In this document: in pieces, positions 33,709 through 43,210 of the stretch
Layout of the letters: every line of letters begins with the position of its first letter
Position numbering within the stretch: position 1 is the first letter of the stretch
The notes under the pieces: generated by a model
Seen by the model: only the letters and a program-made list of their open reading frames with translations
Databases searched by the model: none
What the model was told of the DNA's origin: nothing
Translations under genes and position numbers: made by a program
NCBI GenBank assembly: GCA_045616165.1
Contig: JAZLGF010000026.1
Coordinates: 1-64,000 of the forward strand
From: RGIG5612 sp045616165
GTDB taxonomy: Bacteria; Bacillota; Clostridia; Lachnospirales; Lachnospiraceae
DNA length: 64,000 nt
Direction of reading: 5' to 3'

Positions 33709-34424
33709 TACTTTAATCTACCTCTAAGTTTATATATGTTTGACATGTAATTCAGTGTTTGACTAACTACGTTTACATGTCCACCTTCTACTTCTGTATA
33801 TACTACCGGAAGCTCAACCATTTTTTGTCCGCTTCTTTCTGCGCGAATAAGCAATTCAATTATATAAAACCATCCATTCTCCGTATCATCTGCTTCGCAC
33901 ATTAATCTTTCTAAAAAGTCCTTCCTGAAAAATTTAAATCCGCAAATTGCATCCGTTGATTTCATGTTAAGCCCAGTCTTCATTAAAAGAGTTAAGCCCT
34001 TACTAGTAACATTTCTATACCACTTTCTTCCGATTGTTCTTGCTCCTTTGGCTTGTTTAGAAGCATTAACCATCATTATCTCTTCGCTATCTTCAAAAAT
34101 ATTTCTAACTGATAAAAGATATCTAAGATCTGTAGAAAGGTCTATATCCATATATCCTATTATTTCACAGTCGTTTTGCCTTGCGCCAGCTCTAAAAGCT
34201 GCTCCAACACCTTTTTGCTCAATGCAGATATATTTTACCTTCTCATATTTCTTTTCAAGTTCTAAAGCTATTTCCTTTGTGTTATCCGTGGATCCATTAT
34301 CTACAATGGTAAACTCGCACTCAAAATTCGGCATATGCTTTTTTGTAAATTCGATTGTTTTTGTTATTCCGTTTTCTATTCTGTTTTCTTCGTTATAAAC
34401 CGGAAATAAAATATTGTATTTCAT
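33708..34424 (-). CDS. Glycosyltransferase family 2
   Basis: A 238-residue GT-A enzyme without membrane helices, close to polyprenyl-phosphate sugar transferases. ILFPVYNEENRIENG, VDNGSTDNTKEIA and GYMDIDLSTD are the nucleotide-sugar and metal (DxD-like) motifs. Start ATG 34424 with TAGGAG upstream replaces an unsupported longer frame. It may form the lipid-linked sugar used by the cluster. Confidence 0.88.
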   Translation of the reverse strand: MKYNILFPVYNEENRIENGITKTIEFTKKHMPNFECEFTIVDNGSTDNTKEIALELEKKYEKVKYICIEQKGVGAAFRAGARQNDCEIIGYMDIDLSTDLRYLLSVRNIFEDSEEIMMVNASKQAKGARTIGRKWYRNVTSKGLTLLMKTGLNMKSTDAICGFKFFRKDFLERLMCEADDTENGWFYIIELLIRAERSGQKMVELPVVYTEVEGGHVNVVSQTLNYMSNIYKLRGRLK

Positions 34425-34444
34425 ACTAACTCCTAATAATCTAT

Positions 34445-34543
34445 ATACCTCGCTCCCGCAGAACATCTCCCATACTTCGCAGGTACCTCCCCTAAAAGGT
34501 CCCTCCTGCTCGTATGGTGCCCTCCTGCTCGCGCTCGGAATTT
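34445..34543. repeat. GC-rich spacer with short direct repeats
   Basis: The 122-base gap in an otherwise tightly packed cluster holds CCCTCCTGCTCG twice (34501-34512 and 34520-34531, period 19) in a GC-rich, pyrimidine-rich context. No promoter or hairpin terminator is clear. It may be a small repeat insertion. Confidence 0.5.
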
Positions 34544-34546
34544 TTA

Positions 34547-35974
34547 TTAAAACTGTGCGTAAATAAATTCAGTATTTTGTACGCTAAGTGAGAACAAAAT
34601 CATAACTATCAAAAACCAATAAACTAATATTCTTATCGGCAATTTTTGTCTTGCGATTATTTTTACTATGCTCTCTTTTTTATTATATTCAATAATTGAA
34701 ACAATAAGCATCGATGCAAGACCTATTAAAAGTAAAATCCACTGTGGCAAACCTAAATCATATTTCAATAATCCACCATCAAAAACTTTTTGAATCCTAA
34801 AGTCTGTAAAAATTCTTGCAACATAATTTCCAAATTTAGAAAGACTGCTTATACCTATCATAATAAAAGCAAACCACATAAGTAAAAACGTTCTAAGCTG
34901 TCCCCAGAATTTCCAAAGTGGATTCGCTACGAGTTTAGGATGCGCATTTCCAAAACTTTTGCTTACCGGCTCTAAAAGGAAAGTAATCACAAACACGGCT
35001 GCACAATAAATACCGAGTATTAAGAATTTCCAGCCCGTTCCATGCCATAATCCCATAAATGTCCAAAGTATAAACATCGCTACACATGAAATTAATTTTG
35101 TTCTAGCTTTTTTCTTTTCTTTGCTAGCAGCCTTTAAGAACTTCTTTGCTGGCTTACTCATTACAATTGGATAATAAACATAATCTTTAAGCCATGAGCT
35201 AAGTGTAATATGCCATCTACGCCAAAATTCGGAAACACTTCTTGAAAACAGAGGCTGTTTGAAGTTCTCTGGAAGATTAACCCCAAGCATCTGGCCTATG
35301 CCTATTGCCATATCTGTATATCCCGAAAAGTCTGCATAAAGTTCCGGCACCATTAAAAGTAAATTAAGTAAAACTATTGAGCCTGCGGCCTTGTCATGTA
35401 TTGCAATAGAACTCATAAAAAGACTAATCCTATTAGCAACTACCATCTTCTTAAAAGCGCCCCACGCAAATCTTACCAACCCGTTAAAAATATTTTGGCC
35501 ATCGAACTTAGGTTCTTTAAGAAGCTGTGGCATAAGTTCTGAATATCTATTTATAGGGCCTTGAATTATAGTTGGTAAAAATCCTGCAAAAAGTAAAAGC
35601 TTAGCAAAGTTTTTCTCTGGCTCAATCATCTGTCTATTTGCATCAACCATATATCCAACTAACATCAGCGTATAATAAGACATTCCTAAAAAGCTTATTG
35701 TCTTAAACGGAACAAGTTTTATTCCCACCATTAATGCAATGAGAATTAATGATATCGCTAAAATTAAGTTCTTTTTATTAGTTGCCTTCTTTGCTAAAAA
35801 GTAAGCAATAAGCGTTTCTATAACAATTGCCGCTAACGCAGCAATTCCTATTGATAAATAAAACACAAGTGATGCTATAAGTAAAATAATCCATCCTGCT
35901 TTTTTAGGAAGCAGATAGTAAAGAGCGAAAATTATTAAAAAGAAGATTACGAACGCAAGACTAAGGAAAGTCAT
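34547..35974 (-). CDS. MBOAT-family membrane O-acyltransferase (first of two)
   Basis: A 475-residue polytopic protein of the AlgI/DltB type, which moves acyl groups across the membrane to extracellular polymers. EFWRRWHITLSSWLKDYVYYP and MGLWHGTGW (catalytic His) are the MBOAT signatures, read in two parts. Its end overlaps nothing, but its start overlaps the SGNH gene stop by four bases (ATGA), so enzyme and partner are coupled. Likely donor: the acyl-carrier products of this cluster. Confidence 0.93.
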   Translation of the reverse strand: MTFLSLAFVIFFLIIFALYYLLPKKAGWIILLIASLVFYLSIGIAALAAIVIETLIAYFLAKKATNKKNLILAISLILIALMVGIKLVPFKTISFLGMSYYTLMLVGYMVDANRQMIEPEKNFAKLLLFAGFLPTIIQGPINRYSELMPQLLKEPKFDGQNIFNGLVRFAWGAFKKMVVANRISLFMSSIAIHDKAAGSIVLLNLLLMVPELYADFSGYTDMAIGIGQMLGVNLPENFKQPLFSRSVSEFWRRWHITLSSWLKDYVYYPIVMSKPAKKFLKAASKEKKKARTKLISCVAMFILWTFMGLWHGTGWKFLILGIYCAAVFVITFLLEPVSKSFGNAHPKLVANPLWKFWGQLRTFLLMWFAFIMIGISSLSKFGNYVARIFTDFRIQKVFDGGLLKYDLGLPQWILLLIGLASMLIVSIIEYNKKESIVKIIARQKLPIRILVYWFLIVMILFSLSVQNTEFIYAQF

Positions 35975-36957
35975 CTTTCATCCTCCTTTAATATTTTTTC
36001 TTTAAGATTTAAGGTGTAAACCTTTGCTCCTTCGCTATTTAGATGGTCAGCATCATCAAAATATTTTTCATCATATTTATCAAAACCTGTTTCTATATGG
36101 ACGTTTTCAAAATCGGAATAATCTTTTTTGAGCTCTGTAAAATATTCGCTAAAAGGTTCCCATATTTTCTTGCTCTCATTATACGTTGTTTCAATTAACG
36201 GCATATTAAGTGAATAAACCTCAATATTATTTTCAATACAAAGATCTATTGTTTTTCTATAGTAATAATCGAGTGTTTTTAGGATGTTAATTTCTTCCAT
36301 ATCATATTCGGTTGATGTCGGCCACCAACTAACAAAACTCTTAAAGCCTTTATCATCAACCATCTGCTGATATAATTTCTTATTTATTTCTTTTCTATTT
36401 TCACTAAATGAATTTACGATTGCAGACATATATTTTGTTGGTGATTTGATTTTATATTCAAATAAAGTAAGGATTCCCTTTTCGCCATTTGCGCAAAGTG
36501 CCTCCATCTCATCAAATCTTTTCGCAGTATCTATTACCTCGCTAGCTTCTTTGAAATTCAAAAAATTAAAATAAATATTTCTTGTCCAAAATCCATCAAC
36601 ACTTGCAAAGTGATATGAACAATCAGAAAGCAAAACACATTTTGGAGCGCCCATATTTTCAATATAATTTTTCAATGTGTAATAGCTTTCTATAGAAGTT
36701 GATCCGCCTTGAGCAAGACTAAAGCAATCATCTGATATCAATTTTGGATTAATGCCTGATTTAGCTCTTGAATCACCAAGAACTATAACGCTGGCTGGCT
36801 TAAGATTAGTATTGCCATGAATATAATCCTTTGTCTGGGTATAGTAAGAATACTCCCCATCCATATAATTTTGTGGGAATAAGCATAAGAACACCCAGAT
36901 TAATATAATCGGGATAATCGTCAGTATAATTTTTCCGATTACTTTTAATGTTTTCAT
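35971..36957 (-). CDS. Membrane-anchored SGNH-fold protein (partner of the first MBOAT)
   Basis: A 328-residue protein with one N-terminal membrane helix (about 8-27). VIVLGDSRAKSGI is an SGNH block I (GDS), and DDADHLNSEGA near the C terminus is block V with Asp and His. This is the architecture of DltD and of AlgJ/AlgX-like partners that complete acyl transfer outside the cell. It sits directly upstream of, and overlaps, the MBOAT gene. Confidence 0.8.
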   Translation of the reverse strand: MKTLKVIGKIILTIIPIILIWVFLCLFPQNYMDGEYSYYTQTKDYIHGNTNLKPASVIVLGDSRAKSGINPKLISDDCFSLAQGGSTSIESYYTLKNYIENMGAPKCVLLSDCSYHFASVDGFWTRNIYFNFLNFKEASEVIDTAKRFDEMEALCANGEKGILTLFEYKIKSPTKYMSAIVNSFSENRKEINKKLYQQMVDDKGFKSFVSWWPTSTEYDMEEINILKTLDYYYRKTIDLCIENNIEVYSLNMPLIETTYNESKKIWEPFSEYFTELKKDYSDFENVHIETGFDKYDEKYFDDADHLNSEGAKVYTLNLKEKILKEDER

Positions 36958-37809
36958 TTAGCCTAATGATCTTATATATTCTATTGACGCAATAAGTTCA
37001 ATCGGTCTAGGTGGCATCTTCATTTCAATTGAAACATAACCACTATAGTCTGATTTTTCTAATCGTTTAATAACTTCTGAATGTGCTTTTCTCTTTTTAA
37101 GCATAACAAGATTTGGTTCACTAATATGTACATGATTAATTAACGGAATATTTTCCGGTGTAATAAGAGAAGAAATTCTTTCCCTGTTGCAGATAATTGT
37201 TCCGAAATCTAAATTTACCTTAAAAGCCTGTGCAGCGCCTTTACCGACACTTTTTTGAATATACTTAGCAAGTTCGAAAGCTTGTTCCGTTTGAGTAATA
37301 AAATTTGTTCTATATATTTCAGGGTTAGCTTCTATAGCTATACATACTCCGTTTTGAGCAGCATACACCGTAAGTTCACTAAAGAACTCAACAGCCGTTC
37401 TAGTTACATCGTTTATTAGCATCCATTCAGGAATATTTCTATTCATTGGACAGCCAAATACAATGTTTCCACATCCAATAGCTCTTGCATAATCTATTGC
37501 TCTTTTTAGATAACTAATCAAGAATTTTTCTTCTGCTCTGCTTTTGAAAAAGTTTGCATCAATACTATTTAAGATTGACTGCATCGAAACAACTTTGATT
37601 CCATATTTTGCATAAAGATGTTTTGCCCATGATGTAGCTTCATTAATTTGATCATATGGGCCATACTTTCTTTTTGTATATTCGTCTTCTTTCCATGGAG
37701 TAATTCTAGTTGGCGCAATCTCAATAGCCATTCTTTTATCACTCATATATTCATAAATTTGCTCGTCTTCTTCAGGACTCCATGCAATATTTGAAACTGC
37801 AAACTTCAT
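36958..37809 (-). CDS. Sugar phosphate isomerase/epimerase-like TIM barrel
   Basis: A 283-residue AP-endonuclease-2/xylose-isomerase-fold protein. The metal-site acids are visible in CIAIEANPEIY, FKVNLDFGT, NHVHISEPN and VSIEMKMPP. Such proteins isomerise or epimerise sugars or act as dehydratases. The next gene begins one base later. It probably prepares a sugar or hydroxy-acid building block; the reaction is not deducible. Confidence 0.82.
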   Translation of the reverse strand: MKFAVSNIAWSPEEDEQIYEYMSDKRMAIEIAPTRITPWKEDEYTKRKYGPYDQINEATSWAKHLYAKYGIKVVSMQSILNSIDANFFKSRAEEKFLISYLKRAIDYARAIGCGNIVFGCPMNRNIPEWMLINDVTRTAVEFFSELTVYAAQNGVCIAIEANPEIYRTNFITQTEQAFELAKYIQKSVGKGAAQAFKVNLDFGTIICNRERISSLITPENIPLINHVHISEPNLVMLKKRKAHSEVIKRLEKSDYSGYVSIEMKMPPRPIELIASIEYIRSLG

Positions 37810-37810
37810 A

Positions 37811-38743
37811 TTATTTCATCTCCTCTATAAATTTTTTAATTTCTCTAAGTATCTCATTTTTATTATATAAATATCCGCCTATTCCATCTTTTGCAGGATA
37901 ACCCGCGAACGTTTCATAGTACAAAGTTCTTTCATCATAAAAGGCAGGATTATCGCTAATTTCATTTGTAAAACTAGCACTTTCTACATATGCGTATACT
38001 TCTGCTGCACTAACGGGTTCAGAAGTAATATTAAGCAATTTTATTCCCTGTTTAGATGCATATCTTATATCATCATAAAGGTGTTCTAAATTATAGAACT
38101 GGTATTTTGCTCTGCTATCTGTAAAATTAAGAGCGCTAAAAGATAATTCTTCAAAAATTTTTCGTAGTTTATGTTTTTCTCTGTCACTTATTTTTTTGCA
38201 TTCATAAAATCCATTATTATTTTTTCTATAATATTTTAAAAGTCTTATATTCTTTTTTGATAACTGAGAAAATTTTTCTTCATTCAAAATTGCAGGAATA
38301 TAATTAATATAATCAAAAATAAAATTCTTTTTTATTCCTGTTCCAAAAAGTGCTGGGAGCCTTACTATAATGCAGTCCTTAAATTCTTCTCTTACTAATT
38401 TTTCAAGAAATAATCTATTTGCCCCATACGGCTCGCTACTTATTGCTTCGTCTTCTTCTGTTACATGATTTGGCTTACCATAAACATCTATTGTTGATAT
38501 CAAAACCAACTCTTTTGGATTAATTTTTTTTATGTTTTCAAAAGCATTTAATATTTCTTCTTTATCTTTTTCTGGAAATTTATTAGCCAAAAACTTTGTA
38601 GATGGAACTCCTGCGTAAACTAAAAAGTCTGGCTTTGTTCCAAAAGCTTCTTCAATATTTTTGCTATTATATAATTTATCGAATTTACCGCTTTTAGCTA
38701 AGTTGCCACCTACAAAACCTGTATATCCTACTAACGCTTTCAT
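37811..38743 (-). CDS. NAD-dependent epimerase/dehydratase-like protein (extended SDR)
   Basis: A 310-residue Rossmann protein. The N-terminal loop is ALVGYTGFVGGNLA rather than the usual GGxGFxG. STIDVYG and PYGANRLFLEKL contain the Ser and YxxxK-like positions, but the catalytic Tyr lies in an unusual context (EPYGANR), so activity may differ. It overlaps the SDR gene by four bases. Confidence 0.78.
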   Translation of the reverse strand: MKALVGYTGFVGGNLAKSGKFDKLYNSKNIEEAFGTKPDFLVYAGVPSTKFLANKFPEKDKEEILNAFENIKKINPKELVLISTIDVYGKPNHVTEEDEAISSEPYGANRLFLEKLVREEFKDCIIVRLPALFGTGIKKNFIFDYINYIPAILNEEKFSQLSKKNIRLLKYYRKNNNGFYECKKISDREKHKLRKIFEELSFSALNFTDSRAKYQFYNLEHLYDDIRYASKQGIKLLNITSEPVSAAEVYAYVESASFTNEISDNPAFYDERTLYYETFAGYPAKDGIGGYLYNKNEILREIKKFIEEMK

Positions 38744-39471
38744 TTAACAACCAATACCTTTCCGTTATCTATATTATCTTTATCTAATAACTCCATCATT
38801 TTCTCAATAACTTCATCCGTATTAAGCATGCGCTTTCTTTCAGATTTTTGAACCACAATATCTTTCATTACATCTGGCATATCATCTAAAAACTTTGTAT
38901 CAGTAAAATCCGGAGCTAATGAATTTATTTGAATATTTTTATCTTCATATTCCTTTGCAAGAGATCTTGTAAGTCCAATCATTGCACTCTTAGTTGAAAC
39001 ATAAGCAGAAAGAAAATTTGGTGTAGCTTCTTCTAATGCGTAAATCGAAGACATTAGCACAACCTTGCCAACTTTTTCTTTTGCCATTCTTGGTAAAACG
39101 CAAAACAAAATAAGTACTGCTGACCTAAAAGATATTTCCATGTTTGCTCTAAAAATATCCCATGTCATTTTCTTAAACTGTAAAGGACGTGCCTTAGGTG
39201 CAGGAAAATGAACCATATCAGTAATAGGTTCTTTATCTTCTATTTCCTTTACCAATACTTCTATTTCCTCTATTTTTGACATATCAACCTTTTTAAGAAT
39301 TAATTTGTCGTTTAACATCGGATATTCTTTTATTAATTCATCTAATGTTTCTTTTGCATCATAATATGTTCCAAATATCCACTCTATATCATCGATATTT
39401 GTTTCGCATAATTTTTTTATTAATTCTTTGCCAAGTGCTGAATCAGCAGCTGTAATTAAAAATCTTCTCAT
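38740..39471 (-). CDS. Short-chain dehydrogenase/reductase
   Basis: A 243-residue classical SDR, similar to FabG. LITAADSALGKELIKKL is a modified nucleotide loop, MSSIYA gives the Ser, and AYVSTKSAMIGLTRSLAKEY gives the Tyr-x3-Lys pair. Next to a MaoC dehydratase (four-base overlap), it fits a reduction/dehydration pair acting on a carrier-bound or CoA-bound acyl group. Confidence 0.87.
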   Translation of the reverse strand: MRRFLITAADSALGKELIKKLCETNIDDIEWIFGTYYDAKETLDELIKEYPMLNDKLILKKVDMSKIEEIEVLVKEIEDKEPITDMVHFPAPKARPLQFKKMTWDIFRANMEISFRSAVLILFCVLPRMAKEKVGKVVLMSSIYALEEATPNFLSAYVSTKSAMIGLTRSLAKEYEDKNIQINSLAPDFTDTKFLDDMPDVMKDIVVQKSERKRMLNTDEVIEKMMELLDKDNIDNGKVLVVK

Positions 39472-39884
39472 TTAATTACTCCTATACGCATATTTCCTTT
39501 TACTTTCTTTTCACCTTTTTCGTTTGTTATTAAAACTTTAAGGACAATAAATTTAAATATGTCATTCTTCTCGATTACTTTTCCCTTAATCGTTAAATTT
39601 TCTCCTAAGAAAACCGGTTTTGGAAATTCCACGCTTACATTTTGAATCAACGAATATTTGCCTGGTAAATATACTCCCGCAAGCGTTGATAAAAATGAAG
39701 ATGTAAGCATCCCGTAAGCCACCTTACCTTCAAATCCTTGCTCTTTTGCATATTCTTCATCATTATGCAAAGGATTTATATCTCCTGTAATATCCTTGAA
39801 AGAGCTAAGCATTTTTTCAGTTACTTGCACACTAAAGCTTTCTTCTAATCCTATTTGAATATCTTCATATTTGTACTCGTTCAT
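39468..39884 (-). CDS. MaoC-like hot-dog dehydratase
   Basis: A 138-residue protein with the MaoC hydratase signature FKDITGDINPLHNDEEYA (Asp and His) followed by AYGMLTSSFLSTL. It would add or remove water on a 3-hydroxyacyl or enoyl thioester. Together with the SDR downstream it suggests that the acyl group is processed, not merely loaded. Confidence 0.9.
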   Translation of the reverse strand: MNEYKYEDIQIGLEESFSVQVTEKMLSSFKDITGDINPLHNDEEYAKEQGFEGKVAYGMLTSSFLSTLAGVYLPGKYSLIQNVSVEFPKPVFLGENLTIKGKVIEKNDIFKFIVLKVLITNEKGEKKVKGNMRIGVIK

Positions 39885-39898
39885 TTTTTCACCTAAAA

Positions 39899-40825
39899 CT
39901 ATAATTTAATAATTTCTTCAACAATATATCTTTGTCTCTTAAAGTTAAGATTTAAGATTAACGATAAATATTTAATAACAAATGTCAGAATTAAGAATAA
40001 AACGAAAAATCCAATTGCAAGGAAAATCATAATTGGTGTCCAGCCTTCAACCGGATGGCCTGTTGCAAAAACGATTACCGTATAAATTCCAACAATTGCA
40101 GCAAAGACCAACATAATAATTGATATTGCAAAAGCTATTTTATATCCAAGGTCTGTAAATAAAATTAATGAATCAATCGCTAATGCTCTTCTTTCTTTTG
40201 AATAAGTTTTTGAATCCTTAGTATTTACAGTTGGGGTAAATTCTATAAATGTTTGTTTGAGTGCTGAATTTGCATTAACTGCTTTTCTATACATCTGCGC
40301 ATGATTCATAGATGTAACTCTATTAATTGCTCTTCTCGAAATCAAACGAAAACTTTCTGTTTTCAATTTATATGGTGAATGAGAAGCTATATTAAATATG
40401 CTATAAAATAATTTTGAAGAAGTTTTTATTCCAGTTAATGGGCAAGCAGAAACTATATCATAACCTTCTTGCATCTTCGCATATATCTTTTCCATCATGT
40501 CTTCATCCCATGAAACTAAAGCGCGGTCAAATTCAAAAACAAAATCTCCTATAGCAAGATCTTCACCCGCATTCATCGAGAGCTCAACACCTTGCGTGTA
40601 TCCCATATTTACAATAGAAATTGCTCCATCATAGTCTTTTGCAACTTCTTTAATAATATTTTCGCTCTCATCTGTTGATGCATCATTAACACAAATGATT
40701 TCATATTTCTCAACTAATTTTTCAAGATTAGTTTTTACATGTTCTAACATGTCTTTGATAGTACCAGCGTTATTTCTAACATAGATGATTGCAGATACAA
40801 AATTTTGTTCTTTGCTTATATTCAT
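39899..40825 (-). CDS. Glycosyltransferase family 2 with two C-terminal membrane helices
   Basis: A 308-residue DPM-synthase/GtrB-like enzyme. VSAIIYVRNNAGTIKDML and CVNDASTDESENI are the GT-A motifs; residues about 230-290 hold two membrane helices, as in enzymes that make undecaprenyl-phosphate sugars. Overlaps the FAD gene stop by four bases. Confidence 0.88.
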   Translation of the reverse strand: MNISKEQNFVSAIIYVRNNAGTIKDMLEHVKTNLEKLVEKYEIICVNDASTDESENIIKEVAKDYDGAISIVNMGYTQGVELSMNAGEDLAIGDFVFEFDRALVSWDEDMMEKIYAKMQEGYDIVSACPLTGIKTSSKLFYSIFNIASHSPYKLKTESFRLISRRAINRVTSMNHAQMYRKAVNANSALKQTFIEFTPTVNTKDSKTYSKERRALAIDSLILFTDLGYKIAFAISIIMLVFAAIVGIYTVIVFATGHPVEGWTPIMIFLAIGFFVLFLILTFVIKYLSLILNLNFKRQRYIVEEIIKL

Positions 40826-41931
40826 AATACTTCCTCCAGGTCATAGACCGTTGTAATCTTTCCTGATAGTACGCTAACAAATGTTGGATTTTTTGTATGT
40901 ACTTTAATACATGTCGGGCGTGAATCGTCAACATCAGAAGCTTTTAATATAGGTTTCATCGAATAAAGTGATTTAACATATTCAAATTCAAATTTATCTA
41001 ACATATATTTTTTTGCAAGTTGTGACATATATCCCCATGCGCTTTTTGGCGCAGCAGGGCAATTATTACAATTGCCTAAATATTTTTCGTTACATTTTCC
41101 TTCGCTATTTTTTTGACAGGAAAAGATCGCACATGTGTCAAAACTTGTTTTATGTGGTGTGAAAGTTACTGAAGTTAATGAATGATATCCGCTTTTTCCA
41201 AATGGCATAATACTAAAGAACGGGCCATCCATAACCGTAATCCCCACATTTTTCAATTCGTCATTTACTTTACAAAGTATTACTTCGCAAAGTTCATATT
41301 TAATCTTAAAAGGTTCAAAGCCTGCTAATTCGCAAATCTCATTAACAGAGGCATATGTTGCATTCAATACAAAGCAAGAATCAAATTCGCCTTCTTTTGT
41401 TATTAACTTATAGACATCATTTTCTTTTTTTATTCCTATAACAGCTTGGGAATATTTTATTTCAACATTGTTATATTTTTTTATTTCTTCTAAAAGCTTA
41501 TCTCTTAATATAATTGCATCGAAAGTTACTTCTTTTGTAAGAAATGCATTATCTACCATTCCCTGCTTGAAATAATCTTCCTTTGCAACTTCCTCGCAAG
41601 GTATATTTGCGTTTTGTGAGAATTTTTTAAATTCTTTTCCGTCAGTCCATGAAAAATGGGTACTCGTTGCATAAATCTGGTCAAAATCTTTTTCAATGCA
41701 TTCCGGAAATTGATTAATAAATTTATCAAAATATTTTGCCGTGCTTTGTGCGGTCGAAAGTGATCTTGGATAATGGTAACCTAAATGGACTCTTGCCTGG
41801 TTTATATAAGTTGCACGCATAAAAGCCTCTTGATCTTTTTCTAAGATTAAGACTTTCTCGCCTTTTTTTGCGGAAATCATTCCCGCATAAAGTCCATATA
41901 AACCTGCACCAATAATTATCTTGTCATACAT
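40822..41931 (-). CDS. FAD-dependent oxidoreductase (DAO-like)
   Basis: A 369-residue flavoprotein. The dinucleotide loop is IIIGAGLYGLYAGMISAKKG with EK about 10 residues later for FAD ribose binding. The remainder resembles amino-acid or hydroxy-acid oxidases. A segment with CQKNSEGKCNEKYLGNC has four closely spaced Cys that could bind a metal. It lies between the second SGNH gene and a glycosyltransferase. The substrate is unknown. Confidence 0.83.
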   Translation of the reverse strand: MYDKIIIGAGLYGLYAGMISAKKGEKVLILEKDQEAFMRATYINQARVHLGYHYPRSLSTAQSTAKYFDKFINQFPECIEKDFDQIYATSTHFSWTDGKEFKKFSQNANIPCEEVAKEDYFKQGMVDNAFLTKEVTFDAIILRDKLLEEIKKYNNVEIKYSQAVIGIKKENDVYKLITKEGEFDSCFVLNATYASVNEICELAGFEPFKIKYELCEVILCKVNDELKNVGITVMDGPFFSIMPFGKSGYHSLTSVTFTPHKTSFDTCAIFSCQKNSEGKCNEKYLGNCNNCPAAPKSAWGYMSQLAKKYMLDKFEFEYVKSLYSMKPILKASDVDDSRPTCIKVHTKNPTFVSVLSGKITTVYDLEEVL

Positions 41932-41933
41932 AA

Positions 41934-43205
41934 TTAATCAAAATCAAAGCACGGATAAAAATCCTGAATTATAGTTGTTGAATACGTAGCAATTACAATA
42001 TCTGCTTTTACTTTTTTTACATACTCTTTTATACTACCATCAAAATATCTTGGATCGATAAGTTCAACCTTTTTACAATCAAGTGCTAAATATCCCGCTA
42101 CCGGTATCATCATCGAATCACCAATCATTAATATATATTTATCATTATCTATATTATTATTTACTATGCTTGATAAACCTGATGCTTCAAACGAAAGTAA
42201 TCCAAGATAGCACTCTCTTTTATAAATCTTTGGATTATCAATTTGATCTTCGTTAAGCAAAACATCAAAGCTTCCTGTTTTATTTAATCCATTTGAATTT
42301 GTAAAAGTAAAATTAGTTTCCGTCTTTGGTCTTAAAATTGTAAAGTCATCGGCGTTTGTAAGCGCTAAGGTTGCTTTCTTTCCAAGAGATCCTAAATAGT
42401 AATCTTTTTTAATTTCACTACTAAAATTATTTTCATCAAAAATACTTTCATCAATTCCTACGCCATAATTTGCATTTAAGTAGTTAGCAATTTTTTTCGT
42501 TCCCCAAAGAGCGCTTTGTGTTTTCCAATGATGATCAGTTATATAGAAAAGTTCATGAAAATTATCTATCTCTTCATGTGCCGTATCTCTTAAGTCGAAA
42601 CACTTAATATTATATTTTTTCAAATCGCTAAGAAGCATGTCCGCATTATAGTTAGCAAAATCTTTAACGTTATTTATTTTTTTATCACCAAATTTATCTA
42701 TATTTCCAACTGTTTGTATATAAGTAAAATCTGAACCCGCTTCGTTTGCAACATCTTTAAGCGAATTGATTTTTGTTGCTATTTTTTGAATATCTTCTTT
42801 TTTCTCTTTTGGATTTGCACTTGCTAAATGTCCATCGTCTAAATATAAAATGCTATTGTATTCGCTTGGTGCATAAAGTTTCCAGCCAATAAACTTTTTA
42901 TATCGTGCCGCACTTTCAACCATAAAAGTTCTTCCAAAAAGTAAATCATTTGCATATGCATCAATATAATTTTTTCCGCCATATAAAGCGTTATTATATT
43001 TTTTAAAAACATCGTTAATAAAATTATCTTCTTCTGATAATTCATAAACTTCTGTTTCAATATCATGATCCATTGTAAAAAGTTCTTTTGCACCAAGTTT
43101 AATTGCAATCGCTACAACTATGATTGAAACCAAGAAAGCAATCATGATACCGATAACAATTCTAGTCATCACTTTATGAAATTTGTTTTCTTTTTTAAAT
43201 TCCAT
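41934..43205 (-). CDS. AlgJ/AlgX-like SGNH-fold membrane protein (partner of the second MBOAT)
   Basis: A 423-residue protein with an N-terminal membrane helix (about 14-34). DHHWKTQSALWG is the AlgX/AlgJ block with the catalytic Asp-His pair, and MIGDSMMIPVAGYL has the GDS serine. These proteins attach acetyl or other acyl groups to alginate and other exopolysaccharides with an MBOAT partner. It directly follows the second MBOAT gene (six-base gap). Confidence 0.85.
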   Translation of the reverse strand: MEFKKENKFHKVMTRIVIGIMIAFLVSIIVVAIAIKLGAKELFTMDHDIETEVYELSEEDNFINDVFKKYNNALYGGKNYIDAYANDLLFGRTFMVESAARYKKFIGWKLYAPSEYNSILYLDDGHLASANPKEKKEDIQKIATKINSLKDVANEAGSDFTYIQTVGNIDKFGDKKINNVKDFANYNADMLLSDLKKYNIKCFDLRDTAHEEIDNFHELFYITDHHWKTQSALWGTKKIANYLNANYGVGIDESIFDENNFSSEIKKDYYLGSLGKKATLALTNADDFTILRPKTETNFTFTNSNGLNKTGSFDVLLNEDQIDNPKIYKRECYLGLLSFEASGLSSIVNNNIDNDKYILMIGDSMMIPVAGYLALDCKKVELIDPRYFDGSIKEYVKKVKADIVIATYSTTIIQDFYPCFDFD

Positions 43206-43210
43206 ATCTC

